From: Vibrio coralliirubri
GTDB taxonomy: Bacteria; Pseudomonadota; Gammaproteobacteria; Enterobacterales; Vibrionaceae
Length of the DNA: 64,000 nt
Direction of reading: 5' to 3'
Assembly (NCBI RefSeq): GCF_024347375.1
Contig: NZ_AP025470.1
Coordinates: forward strand, 2,914,001 to 2,978,000
The notes below the pieces were generated by a model. It was not told where the DNA came from. It did not search any database and saw only the letters and a program-made list of their open reading frames with translations. Each line of letters opens with the position of its first letter. The first letter of the stretch is position 1. The translations under genes were made by a program, and so were the position numbers. Shown piece by piece: positions 8,635-16,971 of this stretch.

Positions 8635-9420
8635 TTGGCAAAAAGTGTCTTTTATTATCAGGCTCAAACGAGCAAGCGCCAAAATAGCTACGAACGTGAG
8701 CTGCGGTTGATAAAGTCAATTTATCATGAACATAAGGGGCGATACGGCTACCGCCGTATTCACTTGGAACTAAAGAATCAGGGGTTCGTGCTTAATCACA
8801 AAACGGTTCAAAGGCTTATGGCTCAGCTCAACCTTAAATCGACGGTCAGGATTAAAAAGTATCGTTCATACCGAGGAGAGTCAGGAAAAGCTGCTCCCAA
8901 CGTTCTTGAAAGAGATTTTAGTGCGACTCAACCCGATGAAAAGTGGGTAACTGATGTCACGGAGTTCAAAGTCAAAGAGCAGAAAGTATACTTATCTCCC
9001 GTTGTCGACTTGTTTACTCAGGAGGTGGTTGCTTATAGAGTGGCCAAAAATGCCTGCTTGCCGCTTGTCACAGATATGCTGACGGAAGCTATATCAACGC
9101 TTAAACCCAACTCAAAGCCAATTATACATAGCGATCAAGGTTGGCAATATCGCCATCGACAGTATCAGAAAAAGGTAGCGGAGAGTGGGTTAACGCAAAG
9201 CATGTCGAGAAAAGGTAACTGCTTGGATAATGCTGTTGCTGAAAACTTTTTTGCTTTACTCAAAACCGAGATGTATCACAACCAAAGCTTTGAAGATGCA
9301 GATGCTCTGATAGAGCAGATTAAAGAATACATCGAGTACTACAATACCAAACGTATAAAAGTGAAACTAAAAGGCCTGACTCCGATAGAATATCGAACTC
9401 AGGCCTTGAAAGCCGCTTAA
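8635..9420 (+). CDS. IS150-like transposase OrfB (DDE integrase domain)
   Basis: 261 aa from this internal start. The frame is open upstream through the A8 run at 8546-8553, so the functional product is probably an OrfAB fusion made by -1 frameshifting. An HTH_21-type region (HKGRYGYRRIHLELKNQG) is followed by an rve integrase core with D (KWVTDVTEFKV), D (IIHSDQGWQYRH) and E (DNAVAENFFALLKTE), the DDE triad. It is identical to the copy at 56870-57655. Confidence 0.93.
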   Translation: MAKSVFYYQAQTSKRQNSYERELRLIKSIYHEHKGRYGYRRIHLELKNQGFVLNHKTVQRLMAQLNLKSTVRIKKYRSYRGESGKAAPNVLERDFSATQPDEKWVTDVTEFKVKEQKVYLSPVVDLFTQEVVAYRVAKNACLPLVTDMLTEAISTLKPNSKPIIHSDQGWQYRHRQYQKKVAESGLTQSMSRKGNCLDNAVAENFFALLKTEMYHNQSFEDADALIEQIKEYIEYYNTKRIKVKLKGLTPIEYRTQALKAA

Positions 9421-9511
9421 CAGAAATGTCCAACTTTACGGGGTCACTTCACAATGAGCAGGCTTTTTAATATCTGCTAACAAATTAGGTCCGTTGTCTA
9501 ATCCGTAGGCA

Positions 9512-9540
9512 CAAAAAAGCTCGCCAATATAGCGAGCTCT
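9512..9540 (-). terminator. Terminator of the ratA-rnfH operon
   Basis: On the minus strand, GAGCTCGC-TATATTG-GCGAGC is followed by T6. It lies 25 bp after the rnfH stop. Confidence 0.85.
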
Positions 9541-9564
9541 CTTCTTAGTCAAACTTGTTTAGCA

Positions 9565-9876
9565 TTACGATTTAGCTGCGGCCGCTTTTGCTTGTTCAGC
9601 ACGCTTACGGCGAATCTCTTTTGGATCAGCCAACAATGCGCGGTAGATTTCGATACGATCTTTATCGCGAACCGTCGCATCAAGCTTTACGTTACGACTG
9701 AACACGCCAACCTTATTTTTCGCTAAATCGATTTCTGGATACAGTTCCAAAACACCAGACTGCGCAATAATCTCTTCAACGGTTGCGTTCTTGTTCACTA
9801 TCAAGGTAAACACACGCTGCTCGTGCGGAAGTGCAAACACAACCTCTACGTGGATCATATCTGATTCAATAGTCAT
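9565..9876 (-). CDS. rnfH: RnfH family protein (UPF0125, formerly RatB)
   Basis: A 103-aa ubiquitin-like beta-grasp protein: [60 protein letters not shown]. The family is conserved next to ratA in gamma-proteobacteria, but its biochemical role is not settled. The start at 9876 lies 3 bp downstream of the ratA stop, so the two are co-transcribed and probably translationally coupled. The Ala/Lys-rich tail is normal for the family. Confidence 0.92.
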   Translation of the reverse strand: MTIESDMIHVEVVFALPHEQRVFTLIVNKNATVEEIIAQSGVLELYPEIDLAKNKVGVFSRNVKLDATVRDKDRIEIYRALLADPKEIRRKRAEQAKAAAAKS

Positions 9877-9879
9877 GGC

Positions 9880-10308
9880 TTAGTAAACCTGTTTCGCGCG
9901 TTGAGTAAAAGCACTGACCATATTGCTCGTCAGCTCATTGAAAACCTTACCAAATGCCATTTCAATCATTCGGCTAGAGAATTCAAACTCCAACTTAAGC
10001 TCAACCTTACACGCTTGATCGTCGAGCGGAGTGAAATACCAACCACCCTGCAGTTTCTTAAATGGGCCATCCACCAGCTCCATCAAGATCTCAGCGCCAT
10101 CCGCTAAGCGGTTAGACGTAGTAAATGTTTTGCTGATACCGGCTTTAGATACATCAACCGAAGCCACCATAGCTGAATCTGAAGATTCGATCACACGTGA
10201 ACCAGAACACCCTGGCAAAAACTCGTGATAACGAGCAACATCATTGACCAAGCTGAACATCTGGTCGGCACTAAACGACACTAATGCTGAACGAGTAACC
10301 TTTGGCAT
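9880..10308 (-). CDS. ratA: RatA / YfjG, SRPBCC (START-like) domain protein
   Basis: A 142-aa single START/polyketide-cyclase fold protein: MPKVTRSALVSFSADQMF, VNDVARYHEFLPGCSGSRV and SRMIEMAFGKVFNELTSNMV. In E. coli RatA is reported to bind the 50S subunit and block subunit joining. The wider COQ10 family binds ubiquinone, so a respiratory role is also possible. It is divergent from smpB, with rnfH directly downstream: the standard smpB/ratA arrangement. Confidence 0.93.
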   Translation of the reverse strand: MPKVTRSALVSFSADQMFSLVNDVARYHEFLPGCSGSRVIESSDSAMVASVDVSKAGISKTFTTSNRLADGAEILMELVDGPFKKLQGGWYFTPLDDQACKVELKLEFEFSSRMIEMAFGKVFNELTSNMVSAFTQRAKQVY

Positions 10309-10427
10309 ATAGACTCCTGTTAAAGACAGCGTTACATTAACACAAACTGCAATTTTAATTGTATTGGGCCAGAGCGCAAATAAAAAGGATTCCCCAACTA
10401 GGGCGCAATCCGTATAATGAGGCCATT

Positions 10428-10913
10428 ATGGCAAAGAATAAATCAAAATCAAAAGCCGGTAGTAATACCATTGCGCTTAATAAGAAAGCTCGCCACGAAT
10501 ATTTCATCGACGATGAGATAGAAGCGGGGCTTGAGCTACAAGGCTGGGAAGTAAAATCCCTACGTGAAGGCAAAACCAATATCGCAGAAAGCTACGTTTA
10601 CATCCGAGATGGCGAAGCATTCATCAGTGGTATGACGATCACTCCGCTGACTCAAGCGAGTACTCATATCGTGGCGAACCCAACACGTATCCGTAAACTC
10701 CTGATGTCGAGAAAAGAACTCGATAACCTTATCGGTCGTATTAACCGTGAAGGCATGACACTTGTCGCAACCGCACTTTACTGGTCTCGCTCTTGGGCGA
10801 AGATTAAAGTTGGCGTAGCGAAAGGTAAAAAGCTGCACGATAAACGTACTGATATGAAAGAAAAAGATTGGGCGAGAGATAAAGCACGAATTATGAAGAG
10901 TAATTTGCGTTAA
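10428..10913 (+). CDS. smpB: tmRNA-binding protein SmpB
   Basis: A 161-aa OB-fold protein that delivers tmRNA to stalled ribosomes for trans-translation. Family motifs: [48 protein letters not shown] and the basic C-terminal tail ([17 protein letters not shown]). The start at 10428 (MAKNKSK) is the usual family N-terminus; the 23-residue in-frame extension upstream is not. ssrA follows 66 bp downstream, so both partners of the rescue system are adjacent. Confidence 0.97.
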   Translation: MAKNKSKSKAGSNTIALNKKARHEYFIDDEIEAGLELQGWEVKSLREGKTNIAESYVYIRDGEAFISGMTITPLTQASTHIVANPTRIRKLLMSRKELDNLIGRINREGMTLVATALYWSRSWAKIKVGVAKGKKLHDKRTDMKEKDWARDKARIMKSNLR

Positions 10914-10938
10914 TTTTAAGCACTTAAACGCACAGTGC

Positions 10939-10966
10939 TAGACAGGGTAAGCTTTTCTGGTACTAT
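10939..10966 (+). promoter_or_regulatory. Likely promoter of ssrA
   Basis: TAGACA at 10939-10944 and TACTAT at 10961-10966 with a 16-bp spacer, 13 bp before the mature tmRNA 5' end. This gives a short 5' leader to be removed by processing. Confidence 0.55.
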
Positions 10967-10979
10967 GCAAATAACACTT

Positions 10980-11346
10980 GGGGCTGATTTAGGATTCGAC
11001 AGGAATTTTGAAGTCTGAGGTGCATGCCGTGGGGCGGTTGGCCACGTTAAAAGCCGCAAAAAAATAGTCGCAAACGACGAAAACTACGCACTAGCAGCTT
11101 AATAACCTGCTCAGAGCTCTCTTACCCTAGCTTCCGCTCGTAAGACGGGGACCAATAAGAGATCAAACCCAAACTAGCTAGCGTGGCTTCTCCCACCTGA
11201 GAGGAAAAGCGCGAATTATAATTCAGGTTAGCCTTTAACTAGCGTGTCGGTTCGCAGGTTGCTGGTGAAATTAAAGATCGACTAAGCATGTAGTACCAAT
11301 GATGAATGATTTTTGGACGCGGGTTCAACTCCCGCCAGCTCCACCA
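10980..11346 (+). ncRNA. ssrA: Transfer-messenger RNA (tmRNA)
   Basis: The 5' end GGGGCTGATTTAGGATTCGAC and the 3' end GTTCAACTCCCGCCAGCTCCACCA form the tRNA-Ala-like domain, with CCA encoded at 11344-11346. The tag ORF at 11070-11102 reads ANDENYALAA then TAA, as in other vibrios. The sequence between shows the GC-rich pseudoknot arms expected for the molecule. It rescues stalled ribosomes and marks nascent peptides for proteolysis. ssrA 3' ends are common integration sites, but no repeat of this end and no integrase were found in the window. Confidence 0.97.
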
Positions 11347-11355
11347 AACGTTTGG

Positions 11356-11388
11356 AAAGGGCCAACTCGAAAGAGTTGGCCCTTTTTG
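11356..11388 (+). terminator. Terminator of ssrA
   Basis: AAAGGGCCAACTC-GAAA-GAGTTGGCCCTTTTT, starting 10 bp after the tmRNA CCA end. Confidence 0.93.
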
Positions 11389-11487
11389 TTTGTCTGAATC
11401 TTATGTATTAGTAGATAAAATTATTTATAACAAATACTTAACCAACAACATCAACATCAACATCAACACCAAAAACAGACACTCAAC

Positions 11488-11527
11488 AAAAAGCCACACA
11501 TCCCAATACTGAAATGTGTGGCTGTTT
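11488..11527 (-). terminator. Terminator of the retropepsin-like gene
   Basis: On the minus strand, AGCCACACAT...ATGTGTGGCT is followed by TTTTTG. A short CATCAA triplicate repeat (about 11446-11468) lies just beyond it; nothing else is visible between ssrA and this gene. Confidence 0.8.
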
Positions 11528-11563
11528 AGAACTGTTCTGATACGAACTTAGAAAGTTTAGGCG

Positions 11564-13447
11564 TTACTCCATATCACCTAACAAATAATCTTCATCACTA
11601 CTCACTACCGCACCATGTTTCAGGAAGTTCTTACCTAGGATCATGCTGTATTCGAAACGAGAGCGGTCTTGAAGGTTTACCCTCACCTCTTTCTCTAAGT
11701 CACCGAGCTTAACCTTCATTTCAACGACAGGGCGAATGTTCACCTTCTCGCCTTTCTTGGCTTTAATACGCATTACATCAATCACTGGCTTGGTGAAATC
11801 TTGCTTATCACCTTGGTTGTTTTGATAGGTAAAGCTCACCATATCTTGGCCATCTTTCTTAAATCGTTTGATGTTGACTGCGTTCATTGAGCTTACATCC
11901 GCACCAGTGTCGAGCTTGGCCGGGAACTTCATGCCGTTCACTTCAACGACTTCGATGTGCCCTACTTTAAACAGTGGCTCAGCTTTCAGAAGGTAATCAG
12001 AACGTGTATTAACGTAAACGCCTTCTTTTGCCATCTTCTTACCTAAAATAAAGTACGCTTCTTTCTCATTTGTATTGAGCACGTCTATGGCAAACTCTTG
12101 CGTGCGCACTTTTTTTCCAGACACCGCAAACTCACCACTTACAACCGGACGAGTATCATCCCCGACTTTAAGCTTCTTAATAATTGGCTTGGTCACCTTC
12201 TGCTTCTCACCATTTACATCCGTAAGATAAAATTCAACGGAAGCATCTTTGCCTTTACCTGTCATTTCAAAACTGTCGACCTTCAACAAAGGCGTATTGA
12301 CAGTGAAAGAAGCCACCGCCTTAAGCGGGAAGTCATCGAGGGTGATGTCCTCTTCCGGCGAGATAATCATAGGCTCACCAGACTCAGCCACATCACTAAA
12401 GTTCTCTGAACCTTCTGATAAAATATTCTCAGCACTGGTGTCAATCATGAAGAGTTCGCTGGCGGTGCTGGTTCCAAATCTCAACTGCGACTCACTACTC
12501 GAGCGCTCACGTAGGTACACCAGAACGTCTTTAGTTGTGTTTTCATCGAGTTGAACAGGCACATACACCAAAGGTCTCTTCTTACCACTCACGCTTAACA
12601 TACGAACCAACGGCAATGTCATCTCTTTTTGCTTGCCGTCGTTGTCGAACATATCAAACGTCACTTCTTTGTTCTTTTTGTCTATGTCGATGTCTTTTGC
12701 ATGCAAAATGCTGTAGCGGTTCTTTAAAGAGAAGGTCGCATTCATCGCCATTCCAGAGATAGACACTACCTCTTTACGGCCAACCACTGTTGCGTTCTCT
12801 TGCTCTTGTAAGTAGTCGTAGCCTGCAAACACCAATGCGTTATCTGCAAGGAAGGTTTTGCCGATCAATACTGGCGCAGAGAAGTGACTTCTGTCGGTCA
12901 GGTTAACGTCTGTTTTTAGCTCTTGGTCTGCAATGGTGAGCGACATTTTTACGGTAGGACGAAGTAAAGGCGTGCTGCTAGTACGGCTGCGTATCATGCT
13001 GACCCGCTCTAAAGGCGCTTCGATTAATACCATATCTCCCGTGCGTGGGTTTTGGACCTTAAAAGAGACCACAGCTTCATATTTCGCGAAGGTGCTGCCA
13101 TCCCAATCATCGTAATCAACATCGGAATTGTTCAACAGGTCTTCGGTTAACGCCGCCATCAACTCTTTGTCTTTGAGGTTTTGGTAATCGGGATTAGAGC
13201 TTTTCACATGAATGTCTTCAGCATGCATAGAAGTGGTTTCTGCACCAGTATCAATTTTACCAATGAAAGGAACGTCTTTTAGCCCTTGAACGCTAGATAG
13301 GTACACGTTCTCAGTGCGACCTAATACCGACTTACCATCGAGTTCGTAAGTAGGGTTTTGAGTGGTATGTGAAGTATCAGTAGCCAAAGTGTATTGTGAA
13401 AAAAGTAGAGTGCTTAAAAGAGTTAGAGCCAAAGGTATCTTTTTCAT
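11564..13447 (-). CDS. Secreted protein with repeated retropepsin-like (ATP-grasp-associated zinc protease family) domains
   Basis: 627 aa with a signal peptide (MKKIPLALTLLSTLLFSQYTLA). The first and last of four repeats carry the aspartic protease motif: GKIDTGAETTSMHA near residue 66 and AKLDTGADVSSMNA near residue 515. Each ends with a signature like NLTDRSHFSAPVLIGKTFL or NLQDRSRFEYSMILGKNFL. The two middle repeats keep the scaffold (RPLVYVPVQL, RPVVSGEFAV) but lack DTG. This matches the RimB/DUF785 retropepsin-like family, usually a single 150-aa domain, so a four-unit secreted form is unusual. Two DTG-bearing units in one chain could pair as in pepsin (inference). Confidence 0.75.
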   Translation of the reverse strand: MKKIPLALTLLSTLLFSQYTLATDTSHTTQNPTYELDGKSVLGRTENVYLSSVQGLKDVPFIGKIDTGAETTSMHAEDIHVKSSNPDYQNLKDKELMAALTEDLLNNSDVDYDDWDGSTFAKYEAVVSFKVQNPRTGDMVLIEAPLERVSMIRSRTSSTPLLRPTVKMSLTIADQELKTDVNLTDRSHFSAPVLIGKTFLADNALVFAGYDYLQEQENATVVGRKEVVSISGMAMNATFSLKNRYSILHAKDIDIDKKNKEVTFDMFDNDGKQKEMTLPLVRMLSVSGKKRPLVYVPVQLDENTTKDVLVYLRERSSSESQLRFGTSTASELFMIDTSAENILSEGSENFSDVAESGEPMIISPEEDITLDDFPLKAVASFTVNTPLLKVDSFEMTGKGKDASVEFYLTDVNGEKQKVTKPIIKKLKVGDDTRPVVSGEFAVSGKKVRTQEFAIDVLNTNEKEAYFILGKKMAKEGVYVNTRSDYLLKAEPLFKVGHIEVVEVNGMKFPAKLDTGADVSSMNAVNIKRFKKDGQDMVSFTYQNNQGDKQDFTKPVIDVMRIKAKKGEKVNIRPVVEMKVKLGDLEKEVRVNLQDRSRFEYSMILGKNFLKHGAVVSSDEDYLLGDME

Positions 13448-13654
13448 TAGTTGGTCCGTTGTGATCAGTTCACTAATAATACTGGCGTTTCAGCGAAGAG
13501 TTCCCCCACCAGCAATGGTTCTCACATAACGTTAACGCTATGAGTTTTTCAATGACAAACCGATGACTTTGCGCTGCATTCGCTTATCGATTATTGACTA
13601 ATGGATACCCAATAACCTTTTCAATGCTCGGTGTTCTATTGAAGGAATGAATAC

Positions 13655-13683
13655 AAAAAAGGCCAACGACGAGCGCTGACCTT
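13655..13683 (-). terminator. Probable terminator of the M15 peptidase gene
   Basis: On the minus strand, GGTCAGCG-CTCGT-CGTTGGCC pairs with two G-U wobbles and is followed by T6. The rest of the 305-bp gap 13448-13752 contains the promoter region of the retropepsin-like gene and no ORF. Confidence 0.65.
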
Positions 13684-13752
13684 AGCTATTCAAAACACAC
13701 CTGAAGCGAGTTTAACTTGCTAAAACACAAACGGTTCTAGATAAACATAGCA

Positions 13753-14562
13753 CTAAAAGGTCCCGACTGTTTTCTTTGCGCAGATAGCCCGAGCTTTTTC
13801 TGCGTCCTCACCTTTATTTTTGAGATAGCACTGTTGATAAGATTCGACGTAGCGCTCAAATAACACCTTGGCTTCAGGTTGTGGTTTAGAGAGCAGTTGG
13901 TTAACGAACTTTCTTGATCCAACCTCAAAATGCTGAGTATCGATTGGACTATTCCAATCCCCTCCCCAGATCATAAATCCGTGATGGGCAAAAAGCTCAA
14001 CCACATTTTCTGCCATGCCGCGGCGTTCAAGTTCATCACGCGCACGAAAGCGAGTACGGTTCACATAGCTTGTCGCAGATTGTGAAGGCTTTACCGTGAT
14101 TTTCCCGGTGCTGTCGAACTCTAAGAAAGGGTTTTGAACTGGGTTGATGTCGATTGCCACACCATAGGCATGCTTCGACCAACCTCCTCCGCCTGTTATA
14201 GGACGAGCGTTAAACGCACTGCTGTTGTTCGCGTCCATTGAGGCGTTATCGTCACCTCTGAATTCACGCATAAGGCGAGCAGAATGAAGAGGAAAATTAC
14301 GCTGTTTAAGCTCTGAAAAGATTTGTTCAACCGCAGGTGCAACCACATCAAGCACGATCATATTGCCCTGTTGCGTTTCCCCTTTGAAATTAATGAAATC
14401 GAAGTCCACTTTGGATAATCGCTCACAACCAACGGGCGCACCACTACTCAAGACATGGTTCTTTTTCATCATGTCGCATTGCCATTGAGATATAGGGGCA
14501 ACTTGGGCATAACTCGCAGCACTAAGCACAGTTGTCAGCAAGCCGACAATAAAACGTTTCAT
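13753..14562 (-). CDS. M15 family D-Ala-D-Ala carboxypeptidase-like (M15C) protein, exported
   Basis: 269 aa with a signal peptide (MKRFIVGLLTTVLSAASYA). The zinc-peptidase core shows WSKHAYGVAIDINPVQNP, matching SxHxxGxAxD, and QHFEVG, which supplies the last His; GGDWNSPID lies just before it. This is the M15 fold of VanY/LAS enzymes that trim peptidoglycan stem peptides in the periplasm. A Cys pair near each end could form disulfides. Substrate is inferred only. It is probably transcribed alone. Confidence 0.82.
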   Translation of the reverse strand: MKRFIVGLLTTVLSAASYAQVAPISQWQCDMMKKNHVLSSGAPVGCERLSKVDFDFINFKGETQQGNMIVLDVVAPAVEQIFSELKQRNFPLHSARLMREFRGDDNASMDANNSSAFNARPITGGGGWSKHAYGVAIDINPVQNPFLEFDSTGKITVKPSQSATSYVNRTRFRARDELERRGMAENVVELFAHHGFMIWGGDWNSPIDTQHFEVGSRKFVNQLLSKPQPEAKVLFERYVESYQQCYLKNKGEDAEKARAICAKKTVGTF

Positions 14563-14705
14563 ATCAAAGACTCAAAAATAGTAAGAGTGAAAAGTAGCAG
14601 AGTTGGAAAATAACATAAGTTGGAAAGTAACATATTAAGCCAAGTGGAGCGCACGCTTTGTTAACGCGTTTTGTCCCAATAGACAATCTCTCGAACTCGT
14701 CCGTT

Positions 14706-15389
14706 CTAGTCGACATCCGCTTCTCCACCAACATCAAAAGGCTCTGGTAAGGTCGATAATTGCGGAGCGTAATAGGCAACTAACATAAGCACGAACGCAT
14801 CATAGATGTCGTCTATCGCAACGTCTTTACGTTTAGTGTTTGAAATGGCCAACGACAAGCCGTCACACCATTGAGGGGCGAGTTGCTGAATAATAGAAAG
14901 CCGTTCTTCTTTGCCCTCTTGAGTTCGTTTTGAAAACGTCAGCGGTTCGCCTTTCAAAGCTGCAAACACCACCTCTGGATGTGATTCCCTTATCGAAAGG
15001 CTTGGGTGAGATTCAATGAGCTCATCAAGCTCGCGGATCTTGGGCACAATTCCCCAAGTCTGTTTAGAAAACTTCTTATCAAGCTGCTGCACATTGGCAT
15101 TACACGCCGCAATGTAATCGGTTTGGTAAACCGCCTCACGAGACGGAACCGGAAACACCGACGAACCACGCTTGCTGGTTAGAAAACGCCTCGCTGCTTT
15201 GTCGCATAGGCGATCTGGAGTTTGTGCGTCACTAAAACCAATCGGCATGTCGATAAGCACCGTAGAACCGATAAGATCACTCGCTAGCTCATCGAGCGCC
15301 TTTACCACTTTGAACACTGGCATCTGATTATCAGAGACAATCCAAGCGATCCACCCCGCCTTACAGCCATCAATTCCGATGTATTTCAT
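14706..15389 (-). CDS. DUF429 domain protein (predicted RNase H-fold)
   Basis: 227 aa: MKYIGIDGCKAGWIAWIV at the N-terminus and VLIDMPIGF about 45 residues later supply the two conserved Asp of DUF429. KRGSSVFPVPSREAVY and SHPEVVFAAL are further family blocks, and DDIYDAFVLML near the C-terminus supplies the late acidic residues. The family is predicted to be a nuclease-like fold; no substrate is known. The gene stands 47 bp downstream of the YeeE/YedE gene in the same direction. Confidence 0.8.
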   Translation of the reverse strand: MKYIGIDGCKAGWIAWIVSDNQMPVFKVVKALDELASDLIGSTVLIDMPIGFSDAQTPDRLCDKAARRFLTSKRGSSVFPVPSREAVYQTDYIAACNANVQQLDKKFSKQTWGIVPKIRELDELIESHPSLSIRESHPEVVFAALKGEPLTFSKRTQEGKEERLSIIQQLAPQWCDGLSLAISNTKRKDVAIDDIYDAFVLMLVAYYAPQLSTLPEPFDVGGEADVD

Positions 15390-15435
15390 TATGTTCTCAA
15401 ATTACGTGCCCATGTTATTTACGTACTGTCGCTAA

Positions 15436-16338
15436 CTATCGGCTTTGAATCAACTTAACTCCGGTATATATACCCACAATGATACTCAACACAGAAAAAA
15501 CACCCGCCAGAGAAAGTACAGGCATCGCCACTAACAGTTGAGTATCGTTCCCTCCACCAGCCATCACAGCGCCAAGCCCCATAAGCACACCAGCAACCAA
15601 ATGTTTACCCAATCGACGTATAGGACTTAACCTCAGTGAAAACGACCCAGTAAATAACGCGGCGCTGACCATTCCAACTAACAGAGAGATCATTAAGATA
15701 AAACGCTCGCTGCTTGGCCAATCTTCAGCTTTACCATGCCAAAGAGAAGTCCCCATAGATTTCAACAACCCACTTGGCGTCCAGTGTGGTTCATAAAGGA
15801 ATACAAAACCTGCCGTTAAGCCAATTCCCAGCATTGATAACCATAACTTACGATTTACCGCATTCATGAAAGAGCAACTCACCACAATAATGAGCGAAAT
15901 GCTTCCAAGAAATGCATAGCGAGAAAAATCAGACAATACCAACTTATCTCCCTTTAACTCGTTAGGTAAAACGGGAGCAAATAACAACCAAGCAACGAAC
16001 CACCCTAATATGGTCGCCAGCATCACAACTTCACCACGAGCTAAACGGCTAACCGTCGATACCCCGCAACCACTATTAATTGCCGCTCCAATACCAAACA
16101 GAAAACCACCAAACAGAGAAAACAGACTCGGCCAAAAAGCGGTGGATAAAAGCCGCCCTTCTACGACAGAGCCAAGAGCCATAGAGACCCAAGCCAATGA
16201 ACCACTAAAAACAATCGCGACGATGAACATTGGTGAGCCTTTTATCGCCTCTTTTACTCCTCTCACCATACAGAGGCCTGTGGTTTGGGCTAGATATCCC
16301 AATAAGAAAATGCAGAGTAAAGCGAGAATGAACAACAT
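15436..16338 (-). CDS. YeeE/YedE family membrane protein (predicted sulfur-compound transporter)
   Basis: 300 aa with about nine hydrophobic segments. The family signature is present twice in diverged form: TTGLCMVRG with Cys23, and GIGAAINSGCGVST with Cys91. In characterised members (TsuA/YeeE) such cysteines relay thiosulfate across the inner membrane. The substrate here is inferred. It is divergent, 79 bp away, from the first gene of the phosphorothioation island, which needs sulfur; the proximity may be coincidence. Confidence 0.78.
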   Translation of the reverse strand: MLFILALLCIFLLGYLAQTTGLCMVRGVKEAIKGSPMFIVAIVFSGSLAWVSMALGSVVEGRLLSTAFWPSLFSLFGGFLFGIGAAINSGCGVSTVSRLARGEVVMLATILGWFVAWLLFAPVLPNELKGDKLVLSDFSRYAFLGSISLIIVVSCSFMNAVNRKLWLSMLGIGLTAGFVFLYEPHWTPSGLLKSMGTSLWHGKAEDWPSSERFILMISLLVGMVSAALFTGSFSLRLSPIRRLGKHLVAGVLMGLGAVMAGGGNDTQLLVAMPVLSLAGVFSVLSIIVGIYTGVKLIQSR

Positions 16339-16417
16339 ACATAGCCCCCGAATTGCATTGATTTTGCTGTCGTCGTTCGTTAAATATAGTAGGAAGCAAG
16401 AACCCTAAGGACAGAAC

Positions 16418-16945
16418 ATGCACCACAAGCTTATTGATTGGCATAAGTTTAGGCACCCTAATTACTTAGGAGACAACAAGGTTAATAAACTTTCTGCCAC
16501 TGAGCTTCAGTGTTTAGCGGTTCAAATTTTACAACCTATCGAATGCTCACTAGGAGAAGTAACGGTGACCTATGGTTATACAAGTCATCCTCTTTTGAGG
16601 TGGATATTGAAAAATAGCCCTGGAGATATGGCGCCAGATATTGACCAACATGCCTCTATGGAACTCAACTCCCGGGATAGCCGTATCTGTAAGCGCAATG
16701 GGGCTGCGTGTGATATTTATGTTGAAGGGTATGAGCAACGTATGGATGAGGTCGCTCGATTTATCTGCACGCATTTAGAGTTCGATCGACTCTATTTTTA
16801 TGGCAAAGATAAACCTCTACATATTAGCGTTGGGGCTGATAATTCAAAATACGCCCTTATCCGACAACGCCGAAGTGATGGGCTTCGCGTAAACACAAAA
16901 AGTGCAAAAGGCAGCGCCACACAGGCATTGTTTGATGATTTATAA
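16418..16945 (+). CDS. Peptidase M15-fold protein at the left edge of the phosphorothioation island
   Basis: 175 aa, no signal peptide. The region SPGDMAPDIDQHASME ... NGAACDIYVEG ... LHISVG fits the M15/hedgehog zinc site, with candidate ligands H78, D99 (GxAxD form) and H135. This is a cytoplasmic version, unlike the exported M15C protein at 13753. It ends 26 bp before the PT-associated methyltransferase gene and is very likely co-transcribed with it. Substrate unknown. A DNA- or defence-related role is suggested only by context. Confidence 0.65.
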   Translation: MHHKLIDWHKFRHPNYLGDNKVNKLSATELQCLAVQILQPIECSLGEVTVTYGYTSHPLLRWILKNSPGDMAPDIDQHASMELNSRDSRICKRNGAACDIYVEGYEQRMDEVARFICTHLEFDRLYFYGKDKPLHISVGADNSKYALIRQRRSDGLRVNTKSAKGSATQALFDDL

Positions 16946-16971
16946 TCTTCAAAAACACCTAAGGATTAGGA

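Larger units (their letters stand above)
8026..9451 (+). mobile_element. IS3-family insertion sequence, IS150-like group, copy 1
   Basis: 1426 bp with terminal inverted repeats TGAACTGACCCCCAATAGTT (left) and TGAAGTGACCCCGTAAAGTT (right, complement), both continuing GGACA. The 3-bp target duplication is CAA (8023-8025 and 9452-9454). It carries orfA and orfB joined by a -1 frameshift. A second copy at 56261-57686 is the same length and looks identical apart from position 8065 (T here, G there). The left end holds an internal hairpin GACCCCCAATA...TATTGGGGGTC followed by TTTTT, just before the orfA start. Intact ORFs and ends suggest it is recent and active. Confidence 0.95.
8012..9467 (+). 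terminator. bamE terminator split at its apex by an IS150-like element
   Basis: The left arm AAAAGCCTGCTCA is at 8012-8024 and the exact complement TGAGCAGGCTTTT at 9455-9467, followed by T. Removing the element (8026-9451) and one copy of the 3-bp duplication CAA restores a perfect 13-bp terminator stem. The two halves are now 1.4 kb apart and cannot act as the original terminator. Confidence 0.85.

Noticed and set aside
11330..11346. ssrA 3' end as the attachment site of the phosphorothioation island
   Set aside because: No second copy of the tmRNA 3' end was seen near 16.4, 47.2 kb or elsewhere, and no integrase gene is in the window. The genes just after ssrA look like ordinary chromosome.
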